64,000 nt of DNA from Tubiluchus corallicola (GCA_030141605.1 JAQGDQ010000564.1:61962-125961), one strand, 5' to 3'; counted from the first letter of the stretch, positions 35,982 to 63,981 are shown. Notes: generated by a model from the letters alone, not told the origin. A program made the numbers and translations.

Positions 35982-36383
35982 TGTGAAAGTCATGTTTGAA
36001 GTTGTAGATCCCTCACTTTGTTATGACTGAGTTTAGGCACAGAAGTATGAACAAGAATAAAAAATCTATAATACATATTTGCACTGCACACAACAGAAAA
36101 GTGTTTATTAAAACTACAGACACATGAGTAGCATGACTGCTGCACTGAACACTGAGTTAGAGTGACTAGAAAGCAAAACCAGTCAGTATATATAGGTATA
36201 GGTGACCTATGCAGACTTGCACAGGCTTCACAACAACCATTACTTTAAAATAGGGAGAGGACCAGTGAATATGCATTCACTGGACCATACAATTATACTG
36301 GGGGTAAGTCAGCTGGTAGAATGTAACAGGAGTAGCCCATAGATGGCAGCACCTAATTATAATGTACAATTCCAACTTCCACA
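35982..36383 (-). mobile_element. Solo LTR with GTGCA target duplication
   Basis: Plus-strand ends are TGTGAAAGTCATG and AACTTCCACA, flanked by GTGCA at 35977-35981 and 36384-36388. The TATA-like TATATATA and the AATAAA order properly on the minus strand. Same family as 38984-39352. Confidence 0.9.
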
Positions 36384-36451
36384 GTGCACTCTGGTGTGAT
36401 ATTTTACAAGAAATAAGTATCACTACTACCTGTATTATTTACTATGTTTAG

Positions 36452-51336
<14,885 letters not shown>

Positions 51337-51769
51337 ACTTTGTTTGTTTTCATCATTACGATGCCAAGGTGAAAGTTGTTTGTGAAAAGATCTCAAACAG
51401 GTTTCGCTTAACAGTTTCGTTCTCCACCAATTGTAAATTATTTGCCGTTACCGTGTCTGTTAGGTGCAGCGGTAACGACAAAAAGTAAAACTGTCGTTCA
51501 TGAAACAGTGTTACACTCGCATTGCTGCGTAAACTAAAAGAATATAAACGAGTTTAGTGCAGCTGTATTTAAACTTTTGTACATTTTTCATGTTCCATTA
51601 TAATAAATGTTACATAGTGACAGTACCATTATGTTTATTGCTCAGTCTCTCTTGAAACTAGCATTTTGAAAAATATATTTGAACAGTCAGTACCTAGTAT
51701 TTGCCTACAAAAAATGAATACTAACAATATTCAGTTCGTTTCATTATTAAAGCTGTATTTTAAACAGAC

Positions 51770-52634
51770 AATGCACGACAACAATAATAGAAAAGAATTA
51801 TAGCTGTATTCTTGACCACAATACACGAGAACAATGATAGACAGAATTAAAAAGCTGTATTCTTGACAAACAAAGATAGAAAAGAATTAAAGCTGTATTT
51901 TTGACAGACAATACATAAAAACGATGATAAAAAAAGAATTAATTCTTGACAGACAATACATAACAACAATGACAGGAAAGAATTAAAGCTGTATTCTTGA
52001 CAGACAATACATGACAACAATGATAGGAAAGAATTAAAGCTGTATTCTTGACAGACAATACACGACAACAATGATAGAAAAGAATTAAAGCTGCATTCTT
52101 GACAGACAATGCATGACAACAATGATAGAAAAGAATTAAAGCTGTATTCTTGACAGACAATACATGACAACAATGATAGGAAAGAATTAAAGCTGTATTC
52201 TTGACAGACAATACACGACAACAATGATAGAAAAGAATTAAAGCTGCATTCTTGACAGACAATGCATGACAACAATGATAGAAAAGAATTAAAGCTGTAT
52301 TCTTGACAGACAATACACGACAACAATGATAGAAAAGAATTAAAGCTGTATTCTTGACAGACAATGCATGGCAACAATGATAGAAAAGAATTAAAGCTGT
52401 ATTCTTGACAGACAATACATGACAACAATGATAGAAAAGAATTAAAGCTGTATTCTTGACAGACAATACATGACAACAATGATAGAAAAGAATTAAAGCT
52501 GTATTCTTGACAGACAATACATGACAACAATGATAGAAAAGAATTAAAGCTGTATTCTTGACAGACAATACATAACAATGATAGAAAAGAATTAAAGCTG
52601 TTTTTTGACAACAATACATGACAACAATGATAGA
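51770..52634. repeat. 51-bp minisatellite running into the assembly gap
   Basis: About 16 copies of ACAGACAATACATGACAACA plus ATGATAGAAAAGAATTAAAG and CTGTATTCTTG, starting 430 bp past the PSMD2 stop and cut by Ns mid-unit. Confidence 0.95.
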
Positions 52635-53054
52635 NNNNNNNNNNNNNNNNNNNNNNNNNNNNNNNNNNNNNNNNNNNNNNNNNNNNNNNNNNNNNNNNNN
52701 NNNNNNNNNNNNNNNNNNNNNNNNNNNNNNNNNNNNNNNNNNNNNNNNNNNNNNNNNNNNNNNNNNNNNNNNNNNNNNNNNNNNNNNNNNNNNNNNNNNN
52801 NNNNNNNNNNNNNNNNNNNNNNNNNNNNNNNNNNNNNNNNNNNNNNNNNNNNNNNNNNNNNNNNNNNNNNNNNNNNNNNNNNNNNNNNNNNNNNNNNNNN
52901 NNNNNNNNNNNNNNNNNNNNNNNNNNNNNNNNNNNNNNNNNNNNNNNNNNNNNNNNNNNNNNNNNNNNNNNNNNNNNNNNNNNNNNNNNNNNNNNNNNNN
53001 NNNNNNNNNNNNNNNNNNNNNNNNNNNNNNNNNNNNNNNNNNNNNNNNNNNNNN
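52635..53054. other. Assembly gap (420 N)
   Basis: Unbroken Ns. The left side is a tandem array, so the gap probably reflects array collapse and its true length is unknown. It lies between the 3' ends of PSMD2 and NCKAP1. Confidence 0.99.
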
Positions 53055-53371
53055 ATACTTCTATAAATCATAAACCTTAAGCTCTTTATATTAATAAGGT
53101 TTAATGAGGCTTTATATTAATAAGGAGACAACATGATGTATAGGATACCTACACACTATTACTATAACTTAAAAAACATTTACCGGTACAACATTTAATA
53201 AGTCTATAAAACAGCTTTGTGGTTCACATGATAATGTTTTGAACACCAGAGGTCGCTATTCTATGGTTGATAAATATCTCCACTAACAAATCAACATGTT
53301 TCAGCAACGCAACATTGAATTTCCAAGAGCCAGAATAGTTTTGTGAATCTTTTCTCGAAGAAAATGTGTTA

Positions 53372-56300
53372 CTACATGAGGACGTTCTCTCCCTGCTTGC
53401 ACACGGCATGGTATGCATTACGAATAAGCGCATACGGAAAACAAGACTCCAGCAAATCCATTGTTAAAAATGGCGACTCCTTCACAATCTGAAAATAGCA
53501 AATGCAGTTGCGAATTCATATTCTAATCAAAATTAACCCGTTAGAAATGAAGCAAAAGTCAAAGCTAAGGTAATCGAAGCTCTTCCTCAAGGCTCAACAC
53601 TCGTGCTTCTATTTTTTCTCTATTTTTTAATTTACGTAAACAATTTTCATTACAAGAGACTCGACATCTATTTCTTCGCGGCTCATTTCTGTAACTGTAC
53701 TTATTCTTGTGTTCTAGAGTCAGTTATCTGTAGTGCTAAAATGTACTGATGATTACAATAGATGGCGTAATTAATGCTTGCCTCGTCTAATAATAAATAG
53801 ACCGATTCTCGATTCTTTATTGCTTCTTTGTCTGTTTCCTGGCCAAGTTTTAATAAACTGGAAGACGCAAGCTGAAATAGACAAAAATCTTGGCAATAAT
53901 ATCTAATTGTTAAAAGACAAGAAATTTGTACGAAGTAACAGGTTAGCAGTGTGATATCTTATATAAACTCAACACAAATTTACATAAGCAATGTCTTTAA
54001 CTCGTTCAGGATTTGCATTTTCTACAGGTTCATGAAAAACTGCTCTCACTAAGCACCGATTACATTATAGTTGATCATTTTTGTAAGTTTCTACTCCTCA
54101 AACAATGGATTTTCATGCAAAATTATATATGAAATGCATTTGCTTACCTTATGCAAATTAAAAATCAATTTTTCATGAAAAGTTGAAAAAAGTTTTCAGT
54201 AACTGCAGTGTTTGCACTGTAACAATGTACAGTATCACTTGTGTGAAATTGGCTAATGCAGAAAATTTCAACTATTCAGATGCAACACTCTGATGCACTT
54301 TAGCCTCAAGTTGACTCGTCTTCTTAAAGATAAATTCGACTTGAGGCTAAAGTGTATCACAGAGTTAATTCCTATTGAAAGATGAAACCACAAATTCTGC
54401 TTGGGTGATCGGTTGGTTTTTCCTGGAACCCTGTACAGCAGACGGTCCTCTTGGGCAGTAGCAATCAGGCGATCAATAAAATAATCTGTACAAGCACACA
54501 AGTGTACACCAGACTAAGCTACTCAATAGGCTAAGTTGGAGAACTTGAAAATGGAATGTTTTTCTTAATTTTATCCAATTAAATCACTCATAAATGCTCA
54601 AACAAATAACATGATTGGATAGTAGAGATTCTACGGAATAGAACAGTACCTAATTTGTAATCATTTAGTTATGTCTGGCGCTCATACAGGAGCAGAACAA
54701 TCCTTGATCTTACAAGACCTATTTTGATTGGTGCCGTCCTGAAAACAGTTAATAAACAGACGAGGTATTTTTACCTTCTAACTACGATGTAATGATAATT
54801 TTTAACCAATCAACTGCCTGCTTCATACCTTGTCATTTAAAACTCAATGAATTTGAACCTGATAGAACTATTAATTATGTAATTCTATTAGCAAAAAATC
54901 GTTTGCTTGCTACTATTTAACAACTTACCGCTAAGAATTCCTTTAATCTTTCCTCGATGTCGCCGTTGCCACAGTTGGTAAACATGGCAGCTGCCACATG
55001 ATTGACCGCTTGAGCTAAACAGTGACTGTTATTCAGGTGACCTGAAAGACAGAACATTTTTGAAAATACAGTAAAGTATGTACGACTTGAACTGGTATTC
55101 TTGCATATCTCGAGCGGATCTTGTTGAACCGATTTTCCCTCGAACAAACATCGTGTAACTCGAATTATCTCATCGTAACTCCAACTGAATTCACGGTACA
55201 ATTCTTAAGAATCTGATTAATATTACCTCATCAATCTCGAACAGCCTCCCAAGTGAGAAATCCTACGCGAAAGTGTGCACCACATTACAATTTTAGGTGC
55301 CAGTTTCAGCAAAAATGCTAAGATTTCTTGTATTACCTTAGCAACATGGCTTAACAAACGTGGTTTAATGTAGATCACAATATGATCATTGCTGAATTCT
55401 ATTAACCATGCTATTTAGACTACGTTAGAGTTGGACCAGTCATTTTATTTTTGATTATTCAGAAAAACTGATATTTGATATTTGATTAAAGACTCAATTT
55501 GTTATTTTCACAGGCTGCAGTGTTACTACTCTTCTGTCTGATATTGATGAGCGACTCAATCTTGTTTTCTTATGAACATTATCAAACTCGTACTTAACGA
55601 ATAACTCAAACAAATTTTCTGGTCCCGAGATGTTCGAGTCATACGTAGATTACTGTAGTCAGTTTCTTTAACTACATTCACACTACCTTTGCACACTACT
55701 CATGATTATATCAAAATGCATAGTTTGCACGTCTAGTCGTGTAAAACTGTAAGTAAATAGGTTTATATGTGTCTCGGGCCAAACAGATGTTAACAAAACC
55801 AAATTTTATCAGGCGGTTCAAAGCATGAAAATATGTCTCTCTAGTTCTTCTGCAACGCACAGCTTTGGTTTGAAATTATAAAACTAACGATCAGATCAAG
55901 GCTGCCACCTATAGGTCTAAAATGTTATCAAATTAATAAGCATAAAGTAATCAGTGCTTTGTATTGAGCCGTTGCACTAAAAGTATCCAACATTTCAACT
56001 AACCTGCAAGAGAAGGTTTGTGCTGCCACCTATAGGTCTAAAATGTTATCAAATTAATAAACATAAAGTAATCAGTGCTTTGTATTGAGCCGTTGCATTA
56101 AAAGTATCCAACATTTCAACTAACCTTCAAGTGAAGCTTTGTGCTGCCACCTATAGGTCTAAAATGTTATCAAATTAATAAACATAAAGTAATCAGTGCT
56201 TTGTATTGAGCCGTTGCACTAAAAGTATCCAACATTTCAACTAACCTTCAAGCGAAGCATTGTGCTGCCACCTATAGGTCTAAAATGTTATCAAATTAAT

Positions 56301-59300
56301 AAACATAAAGTAATCAGTGCTTTGTATTGACCCGTTGCATTTTAAAGTATACAACATTTCAACTAACCTTCAAGCGAAGCTTTGTGCTGCCACCTATAGG
56401 TCTAAAATGTTATCAAATTAATAAACATAAAGTAATCAGTGCTTTGTATTGAGCCGTTGCATTAAATGTATCCAACATTTCAACTAACCTTCAAGCGAAG
56501 CATTGTGCTGCCACCTATAGGTCTAAAATGTTATCAAATTAATAAACATAAAGTAATCAGTGCTTTGCATTGGGCCGTTGCATTAAAAGTATCCAACATT
56601 TCAACTAACCTTCAAGCGAAGCTTTGTGCTGCCACCTATAGGTCTAAAATGTTATCAAATTAATAAACATAAAGTAATCAGTGCTTTGTATTGAGCCGTT
56701 GCATTACAAGTATCCAACATTTCAACTAACCTTCAAGCGAAGCTTTGTGCTGCCACCTATAGGTCTAAAATGTTATCAAATTAATAAACATAAAGTAATC
56801 AGTGCTTTGTATTGAGCCGTTGCATTAAAAGTATCTAACATTTCAACTAACCTTCAAGAGAAGCTTTGTGCTGCCACCTATAGGTCTAAAATGTTATCAA
56901 ATTAATAATCATAAAGTAATCAGTGCTTTGTATTGAGCCGTTGCATTAAAAGTATCCAACATTTCAACTAACCTTCAAGTGAAGCTTTGTGCTGCCACCT
57001 ATAGGTCTAAAATGTTATCAAATTAATAATCATAAAGTAATCAGTGCTTTGTATTGAGCCATTGCATTAAAAGTATCCAACATTTCAACTAACCTTCAAG
57101 CGAAGCATTGTGCTGCCACCTATAGGTCTAAAATGTTATCAAATTAATAAACATAAAGTAATCAGTGCTTTGTATTGAGCCGTTGCATTAAAAGTATCCA
57201 ACATTTCAACTAACCTTCAAGCGAAGCTTTGTGCTGCCACCTATAGGTCTAAAATGTTATCAAATTAATAATCATAAAGTAATCAGTGCTTTGTATTGAG
57301 CCATTGCATTAAAAGTATCCAACATTTCAACTAACCTTCAAGTGAAGCATTGTGCTGCCACCTATAGGTCTAAAATGTTATCAAAGTAATAAACATAAAG
57401 TAATCAGTGCTTTGTATTGAGCCGTTGCACTAAATGTATCCAACATTTCAACTAACCTTCAAGTGAAGCATTGTGCTGCCACCTATAGGTCTAAAATGTT
57501 ATCAAATTAATAAACATAAAGTAATCAGTGCTTTGTATTGAGCCGTTGCATTAAAAGTATCCAACATTTCAACTAACCTTCAAGGGAAGCTTTGTGCTGC
57601 CACCTATAGGTCTAAAATGTTATCAAATTAATAAACATAAAGTAATCAGTGCTTTGTATTGAGCCGTTGCATTAAAAGTATCCAACATTTCAACTAACCT
57701 TTAAGGGAAGCTTTGTGCTGCCACCTATAGGTCTAAAATGTTATCAAAGTAATAAACATAAAGTAATCAGTGCTTTGTATTGGGCCGTTGCATTACAAGT
57801 ATCTAACATTTCAACTAACCTTCAAGAGAAGCTTTGTGCTGCCACCTATAGGTCTAAAATGTTATCAAATTAATAAACATAAAGTAATCAGTGCTTTGTA
57901 TTGAGCCGTTGCATTAAATGTATCCAACATTTCAACTAACCTTCAAGCGAAGCATTGTGCTGCCACCTATAGGTCTAAAATGTTATCAAATTAATAAACA
58001 TAAAGTAATCAGTGCTTTGTATTGGGCCGTTGCAATAAATGTATCCAACATTTCAACTAACCTTCAAGCGAAGCATTGTGCTGCCACCTATTGGATTAAA
58101 ATGTTATCAAATTAATAAACATAAAGTAATCAGTGCTTTGTATTGGGCCGTTGCAATAAATGTATCCAACATTTCAACTAACCTTCAAGCGAAGCATTGT
58201 GCTGCCACCTATAGGTCTAAAATGTTATCAAATTAATAAACATAAAGTAATCAGTGCTTTGTATTGAGCCGTTGCATTAAAAGTATCCAACATTTCAACT
58301 AACCTTCAAGCGAAGCTTTGTGCTGCCACCTATAGGTCTAAAATGTTATCAAATTAATAATCATAAAGTAATCAGTGCTTTGTATTGAGCCATTGCATTA
58401 AAAGTATCCAACATTTCAACTAACCTTCAAGTGAAGCATTGTGCTGCCACCTATAGGTCTAAAATGTTATCAAAGTAATAAACATAAAGTAATCAGTGCT
58501 TTGTATTGAGCCGTTGCACTAAATGTATCCAACATTTCAACTAACCTTCAAGTGAAGCATTGTGCTGCCACCTATAGGTCTAAAATGTTATCAAATTAAT
58601 AAACATAAAGTAATCAGTGCTTTGTATTGGGCCGTTGCAATAAATGTATCCAACATTTCAACTAACCTTCAAGGGAAGCTTTGTACAAAGAGTTGTCACT
58701 TCTAGCCAGACGAGGCAGAGCTACTGCAACAAATACCATCAGTAAACAAGATATGAGATAATCCTCATCCTGAGTTATTCCTTCTGCAAGAAAAAAGTGA
58801 GTTCTAATGACGTCAACGTGATTCTACGTTAGCGTTTACTGATCTTAACATGAACTTGACAATGAACAACATGATTTTAGGTTGATCCTCGGCAATCACT
58901 CAGTAATTCATAATGCGCTTATCAGAGACTCAAAACTAGTGATGCTTGATAAGTGAACTGCAATACACAGTTCATGACAAGTGAAGTATAATATACAATT
59001 CATGACAAGTGAATTATAATGCACAGTTCATGATAACTGAACTGTAATACACAGTTCATGACAAGTGAACTATAATACACAGTTCATGACAAGTGAATTA
59101 TAATACACAGTTCATGACAAGTGTACTATAATGCACAGTTCATGACAAGTGAATTATAATACACAGTTCATGGCAACTGAACTATAATACACAGTTCATG
59201 GCAAGTGAACTATAATATACAGTTCATGACAAGTGAACTATAATAAACCCACACAGTCCTTAAAAAATGTTAATTTAATGAAGAACTTCTCAGAATTACC

Positions 59301-62300
59301 AAGTCATTCAAGAATCATTAAATTATCATTTTTAGTTCAAACATTAATTCGGTATTTAGTAGTAAACAAAGAAAAGTACAGGTTGTTCAAAAAATAGCTT
59401 ACCCATTTTTTGAGCACGAAGTGCCATACATAATGCTGGATCAACTTTACATGGAAGACCTCCAGCGGATGCCATTTCGTTCACGATCTAAGCGCAGAAA
59501 AAAATGTATATGTATCTACGTTTACATATACAAACAAGAAGTTTTACTACTTTATAAATGACAAGATCTTGATAAGAACTTGTCTGTAAATTTACACAAT
59601 TGTAATAATTATTGCTGGACGGACATTATATTTTGTGTACTGTTTACTTACCTATATTTCACATTTATTTACACTACAAAATTATTAGTTTCCACATTAA
59701 AGATTACTGCTGTGATTTGATACACCTGTTACTATATAAAATGCCAAGAAACTAGCTAAAACTTTAGCACTAGATTTGATTATCAATATACATGTATTAA
59801 AAATCCGATTTTTTTCTACTCATGCAGAAGCGGACGTTATAGTGTAAAGGTAACCTGTCTACTATTCGACTGGGCGGATGAGTTCCTGGCCGGGTCATAC
59901 CAAGGACTATAAAAAAGGCACCTGCTGTTGTCCTGCCTGGTGCACGGCATTTAGGGCAAAAGTGGGGATATAATGATGTCTGCCATGTAGTTATACAAGT
60001 TAGCAAAAAGCGCTTAGAGTTTATGTTAATTCAAAAGTCGACTTTAAATAAAGATTATTATTATTATTATTGGTATAAAATGTATAAATAACAGGTAATG
60101 ATAACAATTACAAGTAAATTAAGACCCATGTTAATAGAGATAAGTAATTCATCGATTCTATTCTATACAGGAAAAATTCCCCCCAGTATGACAAAAGCAC
60201 CAATTCCATGAAACTTAATATAAAATTGAATTTTAAGCTCTGTACTTCACCCCCACTGCCCCACCTGCACGTACACTTCACATGCACTTCACCCCCACTG
60301 CCCCACCTGCATGTACACTTCACATGTACTTCACCCCCACTACCCCACCAATAATATCATATTATTGGACAGATGTAGTTTAAACTGTGACTGACCTTAT
60401 ACAAAACACCTAACCAGAATTTTTCTATTTATTATGTTAAAGTCAAACTAAACCTTCACTATAATATAAGCTCTTGCAACTTGAAATCTTATTCAATTTA
60501 TTTTATTATAAACTTTGATTTTTTCTCAGTTCATTGTTAGCCCTACAAGACAAAAACCCAACTTTGTCCTACAAGACAAAAACCCAACTTTGCCCTACAA
60601 AACAAAAAACCAACTTTGCCCTACAAGACAAAAACCCAACTGCCCTACAAGACAAAAAAACAACTTTGCCCTACAAGACAAAAACCCAATTTTGTCCTAC
60701 AAGACAAAAAACCAACTGCCCTACAAGACAAAAACCCAACTTTGTCCTACAAGACAAAAAACCCAACGTTGCCCTACAAGACAAAAAAACAACTTTGCTG
60801 AAAAACAATTGCCTACAAGACAAAAAACAACTTTGTCCTACAAGACAAAAAACCAACTGCCCTACAAGACAAAAACCCAACTTTGCCTACAAGACAAAAA
60901 CCCAAGTTTGCCCTACAAGACAAAAACCCAACTTCGTCCTACAAGACAAAAACCCAACTTTGCCCTACAAGACAAAAACCCAACTTCGTCCTACAAGACA
61001 AAAACCCAACTTTGCCCTACAAGACAAAAACCCAACATTGCCCTACAAGACAAAAACCCAACTTTGCCCTACAAGACAAAAACCCAACTTTGCCCTACAA
61101 GCAAAAACCCAACTTTGTCCTACAAGACAAAAAACCAACTTTGCCCTACAAGACAAAAACCCAACTTTGCCCTACAAGACAAAAACCCAACTTCGTCCTA
61201 CAAGACAAAAACCCAACTTTGCCCTACAAAGACAAAAAACCAAGTTTGCCCTACAAGACAAATGTGCAGAGTGGAGACAAAAAAGTGAGATTAAATACAC
61301 ACAGTGCTACTACACAAGGTTTACATGCATGACATCATAACACTAATATATAATCTATATGTCAATGATATGTAATATCTATGCATATTCTATAATGGTC
61401 AAACTACACAGACCAGTAACATGCTCTTATGATATGCGTAATGCCAGGACTGCAAGCTATCTAACATTGAACTCAAGTAACCAAACAGCAAATGTGGATA
61501 TCTAACAGCAACGTCGTTATAATAAACTACTGATAACCTTAATTAGTATTGTTAGCTAACACAGTACAAACAGTTAAAAAACAGTGTTAATCAAATATGA
61601 AAAACCACATTTGGCAATACTTAATCAAAACAAAAGACTTTTCATGAAAATACAACATTTCTTAACAATCTCTGGCATCATGCCAAGTGTCTAACATTAA
61701 TTATTATAAAATACAATACAATTTTGAAATAAAAACAAACAATGGAACTGAAACAATGAAACCGGCTATATGATTATTGTGGGAGTAATTATTAGTGCCA
61801 TTAGTGCCACTATGAGCCACTAGTCATCATGCAATGCTAACCATGTGATGTGTGATAAAATATGAAAGCATGCCGTATACCTGTGTCCTAATGCTGGCCA
61901 ACTGTAAAATATGAAACAGAACATAGACAAAGGGAATTAGTTAACCATAACCAAAGTTACATGTATAAAATTAGAAATTAAAGGAACCAGTAACCTGTCC
62001 AAGTTCTTTATGATCAGTTATTAGTGATAACCAAAGTGATTTTGATTATTCAGTCCAGGATATGTAGTTTGTTTAATAAATTATGATCATTAGGTCACAG
62101 AAATCGTGTAATTTTCCGCAAAAGGCTCACAAACCAAAATCTGGTAGGTTGTTTTAGTAACAGATGCAAGATTGCTTATTTTGCATGAGTGAAATACAGA
62201 TTGCAGGAAATAAAACTGTGAGATATTGCTAACATTATGCACGTACGTTCAATAAGTCAACAAAAACAACCACAAATTTGCCAATATTTCAAAATAAACT

Positions 62301-63981
62301 CATTCTACTACAGTAAGTCCTTACTTAACGACACTAATGCACTCCAGCAAAACGCGACGTTAAGCGAAACGTCGCTAAATGAAACCAAGACTTCAACAGA
62401 AAATCATGTAAAAGAATTGAGATTCGTTCCAGAGGCAAAATGTAATGCTGGTTAAAGCAAAAACAAATTCAACATTTGATGAGTTTCACTCATATTTCTA
62501 CTGATAAATTTCCTTCTGTTTGCTTGAAACCACATCACTTTCTAACCACTAGCTAGACTTGCTAGAGGCTTCTCTTTTGCTAACATTGAAGCTCTACATA
62601 TAAGCAGTTAAACGCTAGTGAAAAACCTTCAGAAATTAGTGTTGTAGTGTGTTTACCGTAGCAACAGTAGTGTGTTTACCGTAGCAACATTACTGTGTTT
62701 ACCGTAGCAACAGTAGTGTGTTTACCATAGCAACAGTAGTGTGTTTAATGTAGCAACAGTAGTGTGTTTACCGTAGCAACAGTAGTGTGTTTACCGTAGC
62801 AACAGTAGTGTGTTTACTGCAGCAACAGTAGTGTGTTTACCGTAGCAACAATAGCGTGTTTACCATAGCAACAGGTTGCAGACAAAATTTCTTGGCATAA
62901 AGTTTGGCAACATATAGACCGCAAACGGATCTCGCTTGATACAAACGGCTAGTGTGAATGTGCAAAGTAAAGCATCGTTACATGGGGAGTTGCTAAGCGA
63001 GGACTTACTATAATAACATCAGCGATTTCACGTCCATAAGAAGCACTTTACTGATGTAAGTGTGAATGTGCAAAGTAAAAGCAAGTGTCCCTCCCTCCTA
63101 GAAGCAAATTCTGCGTGACGTTACATCAGCTAAGCACCGATAAGTACCAGAAATGACGAGTACTGTTAAATACCTTTCTAAACTTCAGTGCGACAGTTTT
63201 TATATACGCATGGTGCATACTTACCAGCATGGTGTCTTGTCCGATTGGAACATGATGGTGGAAATCTTTGATGGAAGACAATAAAAAGGGACTGCGATCG
63301 ATCAAAACCTGAAAAAATGAAAACGCCAATATGAGCGTTTCAATTCTCCAGTTTAGAAGCGTATACGCACCATGCAAATAAGCCTTTTCACAGCTTAGTT
63401 GGACGCACGCGATAGTTACTGTAGGTCAAAGGTTAACTGTACCACAACGTGCCTTAACTACAACCATCATGTGACATGTGGGTAAAGAAAAGCCAACAGC
63501 CATATCAGTTCGGTAACTTCAGTTGTTTTACATGGAATTTACTTGATTATGCGTTAGTCTGTGCGTAGAGTGATTTACTAGCAGGATCTTGCTTGGAAAC
63601 AAGAAAAAATGAACTAGGTAAAGTTCTAGTTAGCTGTTACAACTGTTACTACTACAATAGCATGGGCTGAGAGACATTGTCAAGTGTAAACAAATGCGTT
63701 GTCTGGTACGCTTAACCTTTGACCTTTTCGCGATCATCATCAATCGCTGGAACTGTGAAAAGGCTTATTAACATGTGCAGTGGGTGAATAAGTGCTGATA
63801 TTACCACCAGCTGGCACCACCAGTTGGTATTTGTGAAAGATTGTAATCGTATTCTTTGAATGAGTAAGACATTGAGAGATAAGAAACAAAACGCGTACAT
63901 CGCTAAGAGCTTCTTGCGCGAGCTGACGAAAACACAAAATCACTCCGATGATGGTCATCCTCTGCAGAATATTGTCCATGT
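53372..63981 (-). CDS. NCKAP1: NCK-associated protein 1 (HEM/Kette), C-terminal exons
   Basis: Read on the minus strand, in-phase exons are 63981-63899, 63308-63225, (candidate microexon 61901-61881), 59487-59403, 58783-58667, 55041-54929, 53871-53782 and 53488-53372 (stop TAG). They encode the C-terminus of the HEM-family subunit of the WAVE regulatory complex, which links Rac to Arp2/3 actin nucleation at the plasma membrane. Diagnostic stretches are [81 protein letters not shown] and [20 protein letters not shown], then a short divergent tail. The exon ending at 53782 uses a GC donor. The 5' exons lie beyond the right edge of the window. The intron after exon 58783-58667 is filled by a 121-bp array that copies that exon's end and donor. 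The gene converges on PSMD2, with an assembly gap between them. Confidence 0.95.
54286..54365. other. 80-nt hairpin in an NCKAP1 intron
   Basis: ATGCACTTTAGCCTCAAGTT at the left and GACTTGAGGCTAAAGTGTAT at the right are near-perfect inverses. With flanking CACTCTG/CACAGAG the stem is about 28 bp with a loop of about 21 nt. No duplication is evident at the ends. Confidence 0.8.
55890..58666. repeat. NCKAP1: 121-bp array of NCKAP1 exon end plus 5' splice site (about 23 copies)
   Basis: On the gene's strand each unit carries ACAAAGCTTCGCTTGAAG/GTTAGTTGAAATG. The real exon (58783-58667) ends ACAAAGCTTCCCTTGAAG/GTTAGTTGAAATG. So 18 nt of exon, its donor and about 100 bp of intron were amplified away from the exon. 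Each unit also has GGTGGCAGC just before the exon-like piece. Confidence 0.96.
58968..59250. repeat. 28-30-bp minisatellite (about 9 copies)
   Basis: Unit ACAGTTCATGACAAGTGAAC plus TATAATAC. NCKAP1 intron between exons 58783-58667 and 59487-59403. Confidence 0.92.
59810..60075 (+). mobile_element. LINE/SINE 3' end with (ATT)n tail
   Basis: Plus strand ends AAGCGCTTAGAGTTTATG, then TTAAATAAAGATTATTATTA, resembling the 3' ends of L2/CR1-type elements and the SINEs that use them. No ORF. Confidence 0.6.
60244..60352. repeat. 42-bp repeat (2.7 copies)
   Basis: ACTTCACCCCCACTGCCCCA plus CCTGCACGTACACTTCACATGC-like units at 60244, 60286 and 60328. Confidence 0.9.
60540..61262. repeat. 26-bp minisatellite (about 27 copies)
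   Basis: Unit CCTACAAGACAAAAACCCAA plus CTTTGC, with several deletions. [13 protein letters not shown]-type frames are artefacts. Confidence 0.95.
61263..61880. other. NCKAP1 intron segment, nothing recognised
   Basis: AT-rich, without shared repeats, RNA genes or coding pattern, up to the candidate microexon at 61881. Confidence 0.6.
61881..61901 (-). other. NCKAP1: Candidate 21-nt microexon of NCKAP1
   Basis: On the minus strand a 21-nt segment is bounded by TTTTACAG and GTATACGG, a good acceptor and donor. The flanking exons are both phase 0 at this junction (one ends ATG CTG, the next begins ATC GTG). The segment would therefore add exactly seven codons, LASIRTQ, without changing frame. 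It sits between the DTML end and the [13 protein letters not shown] start. Compared with my memory of the vertebrate protein, the sequence without it is about two residues short and with it about five long, so it may be an optional exon. Splice-site pairs this short also arise by chance. Confidence 0.45.
62312..63011. mobile_element. pogo/Tigger-like MITE, uninterrupted copy, with internal 23-bp array
   Basis: Left end CAGTAAGTCCTTACTTAACG after TA, right end GCTAAGCGAGGACTTACT before ATA. It contains a 23-bp repeat (GTAGTGTGTTTACCGTAGCA ACA) of about 10 copies at 62640-62875. NCKAP1 intron. Confidence 0.82.
63377..63769 (-). mobile_element. MITE family M1, copy F, with perfect 17-bp terminal inverted repeats
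   Basis: Best-preserved copy: AATAAGCCTTTTCACAG at the left and its exact reverse complement at the right. Subterminal AGGTCAAAGGTTAA and its inverse are both present. Located in an NCKAP1 intron. Confidence 0.88.

Noticed and set aside
51847-53073. Repeat ORFs and X-filled ORFs
   Set aside because: 51-bp satellite and translated Ns of the assembly gap.
56466-58236. YPTFQLTFK-type 65-codon ORFs
   Set aside because: Pieces of the 121-bp NCKAP1 array read on the wrong strand.
60515-61340. [13 protein letters not shown] repeat protein
   Set aside because: 26-bp minisatellite with many indels; two frames are open equally.
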